This document shows positions 7,289-14,738 of a DNA stretch of 21,213 nucleotides, piece by piece. Under the pieces are notes generated by a model that was given only the letters and a program-made list of their open reading frames with translations, was not told where the DNA came from and ran no database searches. The DNA comes from a virus. The stretch spans positions 1 through 21,213 of IMG/VR virus record IMGVR_UViG_3300024262_000303. One strand, 5' to 3'. Every line of letters starts with the position of its first letter. Within the stretch, counting starts at the first letter, position 1. Made by a program: the position numbers and the translations under genes.

Positions 7289-9501
7289 TAATCTCCCTCA
7301 TCAAATGCGTAGCTATTACCTATCTCAACATCTAAACCTATTGGGTATCCAGGAATAGATACCCCTCTATTTGCTTGTGTTAATTGCTTCATTTTTTCAA
7401 TATATACCTCTTGTTCTGTATCATATACCTCCGCTATAATACTATCATGTACTAAAGCTAAGATTTTTGTTTTCATGTTATTATCTTTTAGCCACTGGTT
7501 TAACTCAGTAGCTGCAAATAAGTTAATATCACTTGCTACAGACTGAATTAAGAAATTAACCCCTGACCTTACATCATGTCCTACAATACCTTGACTATCT
7601 GAAAATACGTTTAGTAGTCTACGTTTGCGCCCGAAGTGGCTATATATAAACCCATCAGTTTTGATCTTCTTTTTCTGAGCTTTTAACCATTTATCTAATA
7701 CATGGAATGTTTTAAAGTATTGATTAATTACCTCTTTAGCCTCTTCTAAAGAAATCCCTGCTTCAGATGCAATCTTTTCAGGAGAAGCCCCGAATAGAAT
7801 ACCAAAAGATACAGCTTTAGCTCCTTGACGTATCTTAGGGAATAGCTCTTTAACCTCAGATACATCACACGGCAGTTTAAAAACCATGTGCGCTACTGAA
7901 CTGTGAAAGTCACCACCTGAGCTAAATACTTTTTGTAGAGCCTTATCTCCAGACAATACAGCAGCTACATACATTTCTGCTGTTGATAAATCCTGAGAAA
8001 CTATCTTATACCCTTCTCTAGCCCTAATACAACGCTTAACCTCCTTCCTGTCTCTAGGAAGCTGCTGGATATTAAGCGTACCGGAGCTTGACAGTCTACC
8101 AGATGTTGTAGTAGTTAAGTTAAACCCAGTACGTAGCCGCCCATCTCTGTCTAAATGTAAGAGAACCTTATCAATATACGTAGACTTAATCTTCTTACTT
8201 TGTGCAATCTTTAAAATTAAAGCTGGCAGTGGGTGAAACTCTGCTAACCCCTCCATAACCTCAGCATCAGTACTAATTTCACCAGTACCTGTTTTCTTAC
8301 TAGGTATAGGAAGTCTAAGAATATCGAACAATAAAATTCTTTTATGTTGTACAGAATTAGTATTGAATTTAATACCTTTAAAATCTTCAAACTTTTTAAC
8401 TTCTGGGTACTCGTATAACTTAGTATATAAGTCAAAAATTTCTTGATCTAATTCAGCCTGTGCATTTAGTAGATACTCCTTACTAAATGGTACTCCATTA
8501 TCCTCCATATCACGTAGAAATACTAAGGCATCTTTCATCTGTGAGTATATCCAAGAAAAGTTGTCATCTATTTTCTCTTGAAATTTAGTGTGTAATTCAA
8601 AAGTTGCTACAGCGTCTAATGCCGCATACCCTTTCATAATACTAAAGGGTATGAGGTCGTAGGTAAAGTCTGTTATCTTTACCTTATTCTTTCTGCAATA
8701 TTCTCGTTTCCAATCATCTAATTCTCTGTCGTAATCCCCAAGTGTACCGTATTTAATAGTAAGAGGCTTTAAACCATGAGCATCATTTTCATCTAATAGA
8801 TAATGCATAACCATAGTATCATCAAACTGACCTATCTTTACCCCTAGATGTCGCATTAAGAAGTGCATATCAAACTTAGCATTATGAAATATAGGAGTCT
8901 TTTTTGCTAGCAGCTCCCCTAATAGGAGTTCAGCTTTCTCTGAAAAATAGTTAATATCTATATAGTACCCAACATCTAAAGATTGAGCTAAAGAAACCCC
9001 TAACAAAGCACCTTTTCTAGCATAAAAAGCGGTCGTCTCTGTATCTATAGCAAAGTACTGCTCTGGGCTATCAATAAAGCTCTGTAGTAGCTGTTCCGCC
9101 TCTTCCTCATTTTGAATACCAATAGACTTGCAATCTCTAGGCTTACTTATTTCTCCCCGTATATATTTATTAATATTTTCTAAAGCAGTTTCCCAAGCTC
9201 TCATACCTTCTGGCTTTAGTCTGATATATGCTGGGTTAGCTATTGGAAGTTGTCCATCCTCCAACAAGTAGCCTTGATGCACTACCACACTAGCTTTACT
9301 ATTATAGTACTTAGTAGGCTCAGCACCCACAGTAATCACATAGTCATATAGGGATTTATCCACTTTTAGCGTAATATCTTTTACTAAAAGCTTTTTCTTA
9401 ATAGTCTCAGATAGGTATAGTTCTGTTAACTCTACGTCTGGAAAGTATTGATTCCAGTTAATGCTAGTTGGGTTTTTGGTGATTATTGCTACTTTTGTCA
9501 A
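7288..9501 (-). CDS. family A DNA polymerase with 3'-5' exonuclease
   Basis: 737 aa replicative polymerase of the PolA/T5 type. Exonuclease motifs: Exo I D153-x-E155, Exo II FHNAKFD (Asn207, Asp211), Exo III Y292-xxx-D296. Polymerase motifs: A, Asp504 in DLSTAE; B, R558, K562 and F566 in RQGAKAVSFGILFG; C, HDS at 685-687. No 5'-nuclease domain is present, as expected for phage enzymes. Two family deviations: the usual motif B Tyr (Y766 of E. coli Pol I) is Phe570, and motif C has HDS instead of HDE. It is about 100 residues shorter than T5 polymerase as I recall it. The start is TTG, eight bases after AGGAG. An upstream in-frame stop excludes anything earlier except an adjacent CTG, and the next in-frame ATG is at residue 100. 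Confidence 0.95.
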   Translation of the reverse strand: MTKVAIITKNPTSINWNQYFPDVELTELYLSETIKKKLLVKDITLKVDKSLYDYVITVGAEPTKYYNSKASVVVHQGYLLEDGQLPIANPAYIRLKPEGMRAWETALENINKYIRGEISKPRDCKSIGIQNEEEAEQLLQSFIDSPEQYFAIDTETTAFYARKGALLGVSLAQSLDVGYYIDINYFSEKAELLLGELLAKKTPIFHNAKFDMHFLMRHLGVKIGQFDDTMVMHYLLDENDAHGLKPLTIKYGTLGDYDRELDDWKREYCRKNKVKITDFTYDLIPFSIMKGYAALDAVATFELHTKFQEKIDDNFSWIYSQMKDALVFLRDMEDNGVPFSKEYLLNAQAELDQEIFDLYTKLYEYPEVKKFEDFKGIKFNTNSVQHKRILLFDILRLPIPSKKTGTGEISTDAEVMEGLAEFHPLPALILKIAQSKKIKSTYIDKVLLHLDRDGRLRTGFNLTTTTSGRLSSSGTLNIQQLPRDRKEVKRCIRAREGYKIVSQDLSTAEMYVAAVLSGDKALQKVFSSGGDFHSSVAHMVFKLPCDVSEVKELFPKIRQGAKAVSFGILFGASPEKIASEAGISLEEAKEVINQYFKTFHVLDKWLKAQKKKIKTDGFIYSHFGRKRRLLNVFSDSQGIVGHDVRSGVNFLIQSVASDINLFAATELNQWLKDNNMKTKILALVHDSIIAEVYDTEQEVYIEKMKQLTQANRGVSIPGYPIGLDVEIGNSYAFDEGD

Positions 9502-9512
9502 CAGTTATTCTC

Positions 9513-9977
9513 CTAGTGAAGTGTTAAACTAGTAGATTCCATACTACGTAAACTAGCTATTCTAATATTTTCTATCAATTTAAATAATATTTCACGTACT
9601 GGCTTTACATATTGCTCTTCATCTTCCCCATTTCCTAAATATACTGCTAATACTAAGTACACTACCTCCCAAAGAGATTGATACTCTAAAACCGTAATAT
9701 CGTCAAGATTAACAGTACCTCCACCAGTCACCTCCCAGTACTCCATAAAATCTATAGATACGCACTCTAGTATATTCTCTATTTCTTCTTTGGGTATACA
9801 AGACAAAATGAACTTAGATAGAGTAGCTAGTTTATATAAGTGCTTTAAATCTGCAACTACTGGATTTTTAACATCCATTTTCTCTAATAGAGCATAGTCC
9901 TCTGAGAACATACCACAGTATTCAATTAAATATACCCCAGTAAGTCCGTATTCTTTACTTATGTCATGACTTAACAT
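9513..9977 (-). CDS. hypothetical acidic protein, 154 aa
   Basis: No family recognised. It is predominantly helical and acidic, with hydrophobic stretches (for example VVYLVLAVYLG) that are too short and scattered for clear membrane segments. The ATG at 9977 has AGAGGA about 6 nt upstream and follows the primase stop by one base. The polymerase begins 11 nt after its end. Position between primase and polymerase suggests a replisome accessory factor, but nothing in the protein shows this. Confidence 0.7.
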   Translation of the reverse strand: MLSHDISKEYGLTGVYLIEYCGMFSEDYALLEKMDVKNPVVADLKHLYKLATLSKFILSCIPKEEIENILECVSIDFMEYWEVTGGGTVNLDDITVLEYQSLWEVVYLVLAVYLGNGEDEEQYVKPVREILFKLIENIRIASLRSMESTSLTLH

Positions 9978-9978
9978 T

Positions 9979-10878
9979 TCATTCCTCTGTTATAGGTGGG
10001 TAAAGATAGTTTTTTAACTCTAATACTTCTGACTCTAATAACCCACCAGGATCATCGCCTTCTGTAAGTAGATTTGTTATTATATTAATATTGAAGTGGC
10101 TTTCAAACTCGTACATTCCTTCAGATGCCTCTATTCCAGACTTATCATTATCGAATAAAACATGCAGAGTTTTAACACCTTTATAGTAGAACGGTAGTAA
10201 GTAGTTGAGCATAGTAGCTATATTCCTCGCTTTAGCAGAACTTCTCATTTCCTCGTATTTAGTTCTAGAGCCAAATATACATACTGCGTTGGTAAGTCCC
10301 TTATCATGTAGATTAATGCAATCCATAATACCCTCAACTAGAATAATACTAGAGTTTATGGGTTCTACATTATAGGGATATAACCCTATTTCCACATGTC
10401 TTGGATATAGCATATATCTATTTCTTACAAAGCCACTGTGCATGTATCTAGCATTGAACAAATATAGTTGATTTTGCACATTATATATGGGAAACACTAA
10501 CCTATCTTCTAAGCCTAGCTCATTTGTAGTAAATGCCCCAAACTTATTATATGTAGATGCCTTTATACCTCTGTAGTTTTTATCAAAAAGTAAGAAGTCT
10601 TTTGGAATCTTTAGACTTAGACCCTGCTGTATCTGAGCTATTTTTTCTTTAATTCGTAAAGCTGCTAAAGATGTAGTATTTTGGTATTCGCCAAAATATC
10701 TAAATATATTGTCTGAAAAATTACAGCTAAAACAATGTGCTATACCAGTTAATTTATCAATACGTAGGCTTGGGTTATTATCGGGATGATCTGGATTTAA
10801 ACATCTTATAACAATATCCGCACCTTGATAGCGATAAAATATCTTATTTTTGTCTAAAATCTCTTCTACTGATGCCAC
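9979..10878 (-). CDS. DnaG-type DNA primase
   Basis: 299 aa. Makes RNA primers for replication. The N-terminal zinc-binding domain has C26, H31, C49 and C52 (RCLNPDH ... HCFSC), followed by an RNA polymerase-like region and a Toprim core with Glu182 in ILVEGIMD and D243-x-D245 in LFDNDKSG. Only about 50 residues follow the Toprim acidic pair, so the large C-terminal helicase-binding domain of bacterial DnaG is missing, as in several phage primases. The start is GTG at 10878, five bases after a consensus AGGAGG; the overlapping ATG at 10880 is in another frame and stops after four codons. It directly follows the DnaB-type helicase, its expected partner. Confidence 0.9.
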   Translation of the reverse strand: MASVEEILDKNKIFYRYQGADIVIRCLNPDHPDNNPSLRIDKLTGIAHCFSCNFSDNIFRYFGEYQNTTSLAALRIKEKIAQIQQGLSLKIPKDFLLFDKNYRGIKASTYNKFGAFTTNELGLEDRLVFPIYNVQNQLYLFNARYMHSGFVRNRYMLYPRHVEIGLYPYNVEPINSSIILVEGIMDCINLHDKGLTNAVCIFGSRTKYEEMRSSAKARNIATMLNYLLPFYYKGVKTLHVLFDNDKSGIEASEGMYEFESHFNINIITNLLTEGDDPGGLLESEVLELKNYLYPPITEE

Positions 10879-10890
10879 ATGTACCTCCTA

Positions 10891-12255
10891 TTAAACGTCA
10901 TCTTTACCGGCCTGCAATTTCTTTAGTCCTCTATGCTCCTCTTCATCGTCATCATCTATCTTACTAGGTAGGCTTCTAAAAGTGGGGTCTATCCTTAGTG
11001 TATTCCAATCTATACCTACGCATAAATCAATTGGAGCAATATCCCTAGTTTTTATAGACTCTAAAACCATCACATCATCTACTACTGACATATTAAATAC
11101 AACATCTGGGGAGTCTAGTATAGCCTTAGAGTATTTGATACTACCATCTTCCTTAGTTTGGAAAGGTGCTATAATAAGTATTCCATGCTTAGCGGCTAAA
11201 GACTTAAGACCTTTACTAAGGTCTAGCTGAGCTTGCCAGTCAAATTGACCAGTACCTCCCGCTACACTAATTACATTCACATAATCTACTACAGCCATTT
11301 GCAATTTATCGCCAAATCTAGCTTTTAGCTTATACAGGTGTAAATCTATTTGAGTTAGGGTAATTGTTGGGTTATCAATTATTAATAATTGATTGTCAGG
11401 ATTTAACTGAGTAGACTTTAAATCGTTTTCTAATCTATCAAAGTCTCCATGCTCCTTATAGCTTTCTAGTATTGGCTCTGATTCGGTGAACATGCCTGCT
11501 CTAGCTTTGGCTAGTTTTAGGAGTTGCACGTCGTTCAGAGTTGCGTTTTTTATGTCTCTATGGCTAACATTAGCTAGAATAGACATATACCTGTGGAAGA
11601 TTTCTCCTTTATTCATTTCTATAGAGAATACTACCCCCACATTACCTGCCTGATATTGAGATACTGCTATATTACAACAAAATATGGATTTTCCAGAGCC
11701 TCTATACCCTCCAACCAGTAAAAGGTTTCCGGGCCCTAGACCCCCAGAGTGCTCATCAAATTGATTTGAGACTAATATATCTATAGTGGACGTTCTTTCT
11801 TCTGGGTTTGTAACAATAGATACATCAGACATATTCACCACTTCAGTAGATGAATGTGTTTGTTCCTCTAATTTTATACTTAGGTTAGCCAGCTCTTCTT
11901 TAATCTCGTGACTATCTAGTAGCGTTATATTATCTAATAGTTTATCTAAAGATTCTAGAACAGAATCTTGAGTGAATTGATCTAACAAAGCATCTGCTAC
12001 AGTATCTATATCTACGCTTTCTGGTACTTCCACATCCTTAATAATAGATAAAGACGTATTTACAGCCATATTACGATTTATAATATCTAATTCTGCAAAA
12101 GAGGGTAAATTTCCATGTTTAGTATAGTATAAGTTTATTGCTAAAACTACACTATCGAACCCTTTTAAATACGCCTTTTTTATATTTGACCATGCCTCTA
12201 GTCCATTTGTTGGGTCTTGTAATAGTAGTTTTAGAAATAAGCTTGTTAAGTCCAT
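10891..12255 (-). CDS. DnaB-family replicative DNA helicase
   Basis: 454 aa, ring-forming 5'-3' fork helicase. The RecA-like domain has Walker A GGYRGSGKS (182-190, Lys189), a catalytic Glu213 in SIEM, Walker B with Asp324 in VVDYVNV, and Gln366 in APFQT, the order found in the DnaB/gp41 family. The N-terminal roughly 150 residues are helical, as in the DnaB collar. The C-terminus is highly acidic then basic (DDDDEEE ... KKLQ). The ATG at 12255 overlaps the previous gene by 10 nt, with GAGGAG about 11 nt upstream. It is followed directly by primase, forming the helicase-primase pair. Confidence 0.92.
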   Translation of the reverse strand: MDLTSLFLKLLLQDPTNGLEAWSNIKKAYLKGFDSVVLAINLYYTKHGNLPSFAELDIINRNMAVNTSLSIIKDVEVPESVDIDTVADALLDQFTQDSVLESLDKLLDNITLLDSHEIKEELANLSIKLEEQTHSSTEVVNMSDVSIVTNPEERTSTIDILVSNQFDEHSGGLGPGNLLLVGGYRGSGKSIFCCNIAVSQYQAGNVGVVFSIEMNKGEIFHRYMSILANVSHRDIKNATLNDVQLLKLAKARAGMFTESEPILESYKEHGDFDRLENDLKSTQLNPDNQLLIIDNPTITLTQIDLHLYKLKARFGDKLQMAVVDYVNVISVAGGTGQFDWQAQLDLSKGLKSLAAKHGILIIAPFQTKEDGSIKYSKAILDSPDVVFNMSVVDDVMVLESIKTRDIAPIDLCVGIDWNTLRIDPTFRSLPSKIDDDDEEEHRGLKKLQAGKDDV

Positions 12256-12548
12256 CTATGTTTGTTCTCCTCTGTGATTTCATCAAGAAGCTCTTTAACC
12301 TCCTCTATAAAATCCTCTTTTAAACTACTTACCTTATCTTCATATATTGAAGCTTCATCATCAAAAAAAGCGTCTAGCTGCTTTCCAGTTATCGCTAAAG
12401 ATATTGCGTGACGTATAAAATCTCTGTATGATTGAGACACTGGCTCTAGCTTAACTTGCACACTATCACCGTATAAGTGTTTTGCTCTTAAAGCTATCTC
12501 TTGTGGAGTTAGAGACTCTGTATCTATATACGTTAGACCTACCTTCAT
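12246..12548 (-). CDS. hypothetical protein, 100 aa
   Basis: No family recognised. A soluble acidic protein with a helical C-terminal half containing many Glu, Lys and Leu residues (about 62-95), which could form a coiled coil. Starts with ATG overlapping the stop of the preceding membrane gene (ATGA), with AAGGG nearby, and its own end overlaps the helicase start by 10 nt. Tight coupling with the replicative helicase hints at a loader or accessory function; this is inference from position only. Confidence 0.7.
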   Translation of the reverse strand: MKVGLTYIDTESLTPQEIALRAKHLYGDSVQVKLEPVSQSYRDFIRHAISLAITGKQLDAFFDDEASIYEDKVSSLKEDFIEEVKELLDEITEENKHRWT

Positions 12549-12778
12549 AATCCCTTATTCCATCTTTTAAATGCTTCTAATTTCTGTCTTGCTAGTTCCC
12601 AACCAAACGCTCCAAATACAATTAATAACCCAGATAAGAACGTAAAAGCTATAACAACTATAAATAGTAGTAAATTACCCCATATAGGAGATAATATAAC
12701 TATCCACCAAGATATTTGTATATACCCAAGTACTTTAAACGCTATCAATAATAGTAGTAATCCAATTCCGAATTGCAT
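12545..12778 (-). CDS. small membrane protein, 77 aa
   Basis: Two or three hydrophobic segments (about residues 4-19, 24-42 and 36-60) and a positively charged C-terminal helix (ARQKLEAFKRWNKG), suggesting an inner-membrane protein with a cytoplasmic tail. No family recognised. ATG with AGGA about 8 nt upstream; its stop overlaps the next start as ATGA. It is the first gene after a terminator, so it depends on read-through or an unseen promoter. Confidence 0.65.
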   Translation of the reverse strand: MQFGIGLLLLLIAFKVLGYIQISWWIVILSPIWGNLLLFIVVIAFTFLSGLLIVFGAFGWELARQKLEAFKRWNKGL

Positions 12779-12802
12779 ATATAATTCCTAGTATGTTTGA
12801 GA

Positions 12803-12845
12803 CTAAAAAGGGCAACTACATGTATTTTTGCAGCTGCCCCTTCAT
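12803..12845 (-). terminator. Rho-independent terminator after the D5-like gene
   Basis: Stem of 11 bp between 12842-12832 and 12817-12807 with a 14-nt loop, followed by UUUUU in the gene direction. The two positions that would be A-C mismatches on the plus strand are G-U pairs on the minus strand, so the structure fits minus-strand RNA. It would raise the D5-like message relative to the replisome genes downstream. Confidence 0.8.
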
Positions 12846-12860
12846 TAAATGCCTATATTT

Positions 12861-13613
12861 TTATTTAGAGGCTTCTTTTTTACTATCTAATTTAGCTTTA
12901 CGTGTAGAACCTTTATAATCGATAGCGTCTAAACCACGTCTAGTTAGAGTAGTTTTAACACCTCTTTCCGATTTATCTGTAGCTTGCGAGATTTCAGCAA
13001 CAGTCATTTCTTCTGTTTCTAAATCTCCGAAAAGATCTGTTTCACTATGTACTACTTTATCTCTAGTAACAGGAATTTCTTGAATTTCGCCTTTGCGCAG
13101 TAAGCTAAGTGCTTTACCACGAACTGAGCGAATTTCTTTACCTAACGCTTTTGCAATTTCTTCAATACACTCACCGTTGTTAGCTAGCTTAATAAACTCT
13201 TCCTCTTGCTCGTCGGAGTATTGTTTGTGAGCTTCAGCTTTTTCAGTAGGCTTAGCGGTACCACTAAGGTCCATACTTAACAACTTGCCCTGTACTTCAC
13301 GTGTTGTAAACTTCCCATCCATAAACTGTGCCGCAATCTCAGCGAAAGTATATACACCACTATTTTCTTCTGCAAAACTAGCTAATGCTTCACCTTCTTC
13401 CTCAGTAAACGTAGCCGCTTTAGCCGCTTTAGCCATAGATACACACGTATATCCTAAGTTACGTAGTTTACCAGTAATATTGCGTACTTCTGCACCTTCG
13501 ATAGCTTCAACAGCTTCATTGATTTGGTCTTTACCAACTACTTGATCGGTATCATTTCCAACGATTTCTACCAATACGTTTTGTGCTTCTTCTGTCCAAT
13601 TAAATTTGCTCAT
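12861..13613 (-). CDS. D5-like abundant DNA-binding protein with four repeat units
   Basis: 250 aa. Resembles T5 D5, a plentiful DNA-binding protein needed for replication and late transcription. I see four repeats of about 55-60 residues, each opening with an aromatic/acid helix (FNWTEEA, TFTEEEG, YSDEQEE, DLETEEM) and closing with a recognition-like helix (VRNITGKLRNL, TREVQGKLLSM, IRSVRGKALSL, SERGVKTTLTRR). This is a Myb/SANT-like or helix-turn-helix arrangement. The C-terminal tail is Lys-rich. A 135-aa protein at 20072-20479 has the same unit. ATG 13613 has AGAGG 8 nt upstream and starts 3 nt after the ligase B stop. A terminator follows the gene, in keeping with high expression. Repeat count is by eye. 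Confidence 0.75.
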   Translation of the reverse strand: MSKFNWTEEAQNVLVEIVGNDTDQVVGKDQINEAVEAIEGAEVRNITGKLRNLGYTCVSMAKAAKAATFTEEEGEALASFAEENSGVYTFAEIAAQFMDGKFTTREVQGKLLSMDLSGTAKPTEKAEAHKQYSDEQEEEFIKLANNGECIEEIAKALGKEIRSVRGKALSLLRKGEIQEIPVTRDKVVHSETDLFGDLETEEMTVAEISQATDKSERGVKTTLTRRGLDAIDYKGSTRKAKLDSKKEASK

Positions 13614-13616
13614 TTT

Positions 13617-14327
13617 TTATGCCTCTGTTATGTTATTAATAATTTTAATTCCTAACTCTACTGCTTTATTATATTTGCTAGTATTGCTAGGTTTGTCTGC
13701 TAAAAGCACCGTAGTATTTTTAGATACTGCTGATGCCACGCGATATCCTTTAGATTCCGCTATTTCTTTAAGGGTAGTTCTAGTATGTCCCTCAAATGAT
13801 CCTGTTATTACCATTACGCCTTTATCTTGTACTTCAACCGCCTCTTGCATTTCCCTAAACTTAAAGGGAACTGACTGTAGCTCTAAGTATTCCGTACCGT
13901 CTAACCACTTATTTAGGTTTTCTCTAGCTTTTGGTGGAAGTTTAGCAATGTTTAAATTACTAAGTGAGTTTCCAGTTATTTTCTTAGCTGTAGATAATCC
14001 TATTAATGGTATGGATAAGCTAGATAACAACTCTACTATAGTTGTTTCTAAACTCTCCTGTATTTGTTTGTAAATCTTTCCCCCGTTTTTACCTAATACA
14101 TATATTAATTCCTCCTCAGATAAAGAATAGATATCCGGTATGCTATCTATATTAAGTTTGGATATAGACTTTTCAGCTAATCCTTTGATTTTTCTCTTTT
14201 TGCAGTAGTTTGCTATTTTCTGTGTAGCTCTTGCAGGACAAGAGATATTGGTACAAAACAGTTGATCTGTAATTCGACTTAGTTTAGTTTTGCAACACGG
14301 GCACTCGGTTGGTATTTCTATTGTCAT
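13617..14327 (-). CDS. ligB: NAD-dependent DNA ligase, C-terminal subunit (zinc finger, HhH, BRCT)
   Basis: 236 aa, the second half of a split bacterial-type ligase, as in T5. It begins exactly where the intact enzyme would continue after its OB fold. Four-cysteine zinc finger C9, C12, C25, C30 (CPCC ... CTNISC), helix-hairpin-helix region (about 40-140), and a BRCT domain from about 168 (KGVMVITGSFEG ... YRVASAVSKNTTVLLA). It lacks adenylation motifs and must work with the other subunit at 14738-15679. ATG 14327 overlaps the TGA of an 11-codon leader peptide as ATGA, so translation is probably coupled to it; its own ribosome binding site (GAGG, 11 nt away) is poor. Two tandem promoters lie upstream. 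The symbol follows T5 usage and is not E. coli LigB. Confidence 0.88.
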   Translation of the reverse strand: MTIEIPTECPCCKTKLSRITDQLFCTNISCPARATQKIANYCKKRKIKGLAEKSISKLNIDSIPDIYSLSEEELIYVLGKNGGKIYKQIQESLETTIVELLSSLSIPLIGLSTAKKITGNSLSNLNIAKLPPKARENLNKWLDGTEYLELQSVPFKFREMQEAVEVQDKGVMVITGSFEGHTRTTLKEIAESKGYRVASAVSKNTTVLLADKPSNTSKYNKAVELGIKIINNITEA

Positions 14328-14359
14328 TTTTGCCAGCGCCTCACCTCTAATTGTTTCAT
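14324..14359 (-). CDS. 11-residue leader peptide coupled to ligase subunit B
   Basis: ATG at 14359 with a strong AGGAGAGAAA just upstream encodes MKQLEVRRWQK and stops with TGA overlapping the ligase B ATG (ATGA). The start occupies the place where the start codon lies in two other promoter-leader cassettes of this window. It is too short for homology tests. It could be a translational coupling device or an attenuator. Confidence 0.6.
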   Translation of the reverse strand: MKQLEVRRWQK

Positions 14360-14388
14360 TTTCTCTCCTTTTTTCAATTTATATACAT

Positions 14389-14416
14389 ATTATACAGTAT
14401 TTATATAAATAAACAA
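14389..14416 (-). promoter_or_regulatory. sigma70-type promoter, proximal to ligase B
   Basis: TTGTTT (14416-14411), 16-nt spacer, TATAAT (14394-14389) on the minus strand. The following leader (GTATATAAATTGAAAAAAGG) is alike to those at 16362 and 21110. Confidence 0.75.
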
Positions 14417-14417
14417 G

Positions 14418-14431
14418 CTAGAAATTCCTAG
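14418..14431. repeat. near-palindrome beside the -35 element
   Basis: CTAGAAATTCCTAG is a 14-bp imperfect palindrome (one mismatched pair) ending one base from the proximal promoter's -35. Similar AGAAATTCC(C)TAG occurs on the minus strand near 21190-21206. Possible operator; weak evidence. Confidence 0.3.
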
Positions 14432-14433
14432 AG

Positions 14434-14465
14434 TGTTCTGCTGGGCGAATCTTTAACCGAGAACA
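14434..14465. repeat. inverted repeat in the distal promoter leader
   Basis: TGTTCT (14434-14439) and AGAACA (14460-14465) form a 6-bp inverted repeat with a 20-nt loop just after the predicted start of the distal promoter's transcript. It could fold in the 5' UTR. Confidence 0.35.
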
Positions 14466-14469
14466 TACT

Positions 14470-14498
14470 ATTATACAGCATTTTTAACCGTTTGTCAA
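14470..14498 (-). promoter_or_regulatory. consensus sigma70 promoter, distal to ligase B
   Basis: TTGACA (14498-14493), 17-nt spacer, TATAAT (14475-14470): a full match to the sigma70 consensus and the strongest-looking promoter in the window. It lies 9 bases past the stop of the 76-aa gene and should drive ligase B and the D5-like gene. Confidence 0.9.
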
Positions 14499-14507
14499 GA
14501 AAAATTT

Positions 14508-14738
14508 TTATTTTTTATCTCTTATTCGGGATAAGGCTTTAGATATAGGTTCTGGAGGTGTGTCCAACTTTAGTCTTGTAAGCTCTTCCTTAAAAGTCTT
14601 AAACTCAGCCTTAAAATTTTCTATACTGAAGAAACAGTCGTAGTGGTTCATATAGTTTTCATACGCTTCACCTACTGTATTTAATCCACAAGCTTCTGCT
14701 ATTTCTAACATACCTATTGCCGATGCGTTACTCTTCAT
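14508..14738 (-). CDS. hypothetical protein, 76 aa
   Basis: Small, mixed-charge, mostly helical protein (acidic middle, basic end SRIRDKK). No family recognised and no membrane segment. Its ATG shares a base with the ligase A stop (TAATG), so it is translated from the same message. It sits between the two ligase subunits, with strong promoters after it. A role with the ligase is possible from position, not shown by sequence. Confidence 0.65.
   Translation of the reverse strand: MKSNASAIGMLEIAEACGLNTVGEAYENYMNHYDCFFSIENFKAEFKTFKEELTRLKLDTPPEPISKALSRIRDKK

Noticed and set aside
8244-8435. Minus-strand frame inside the polymerase gene
   Set aside because: Out-of-frame shadow of the polymerase; no ribosome binding site.
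13660-13700. TATAAT near the end of ligase B as a promoter for the D5-like gene
   Set aside because: No -35 match at 16-18 nt; it lies in coding sequence.
13606-14073. Long plus-strand open frame (155 codons)
   Set aside because: Lies wholly opposite the ligase B gene, which has clear zinc and BRCT motifs; low-complexity hydrophobic translation and no ribosome binding site.
14418-14465. Possible tRNA or small RNA in the distal promoter leader
   Set aside because: No cloverleaf: only a 6-bp inverted repeat and no acceptor or T-arm pattern.
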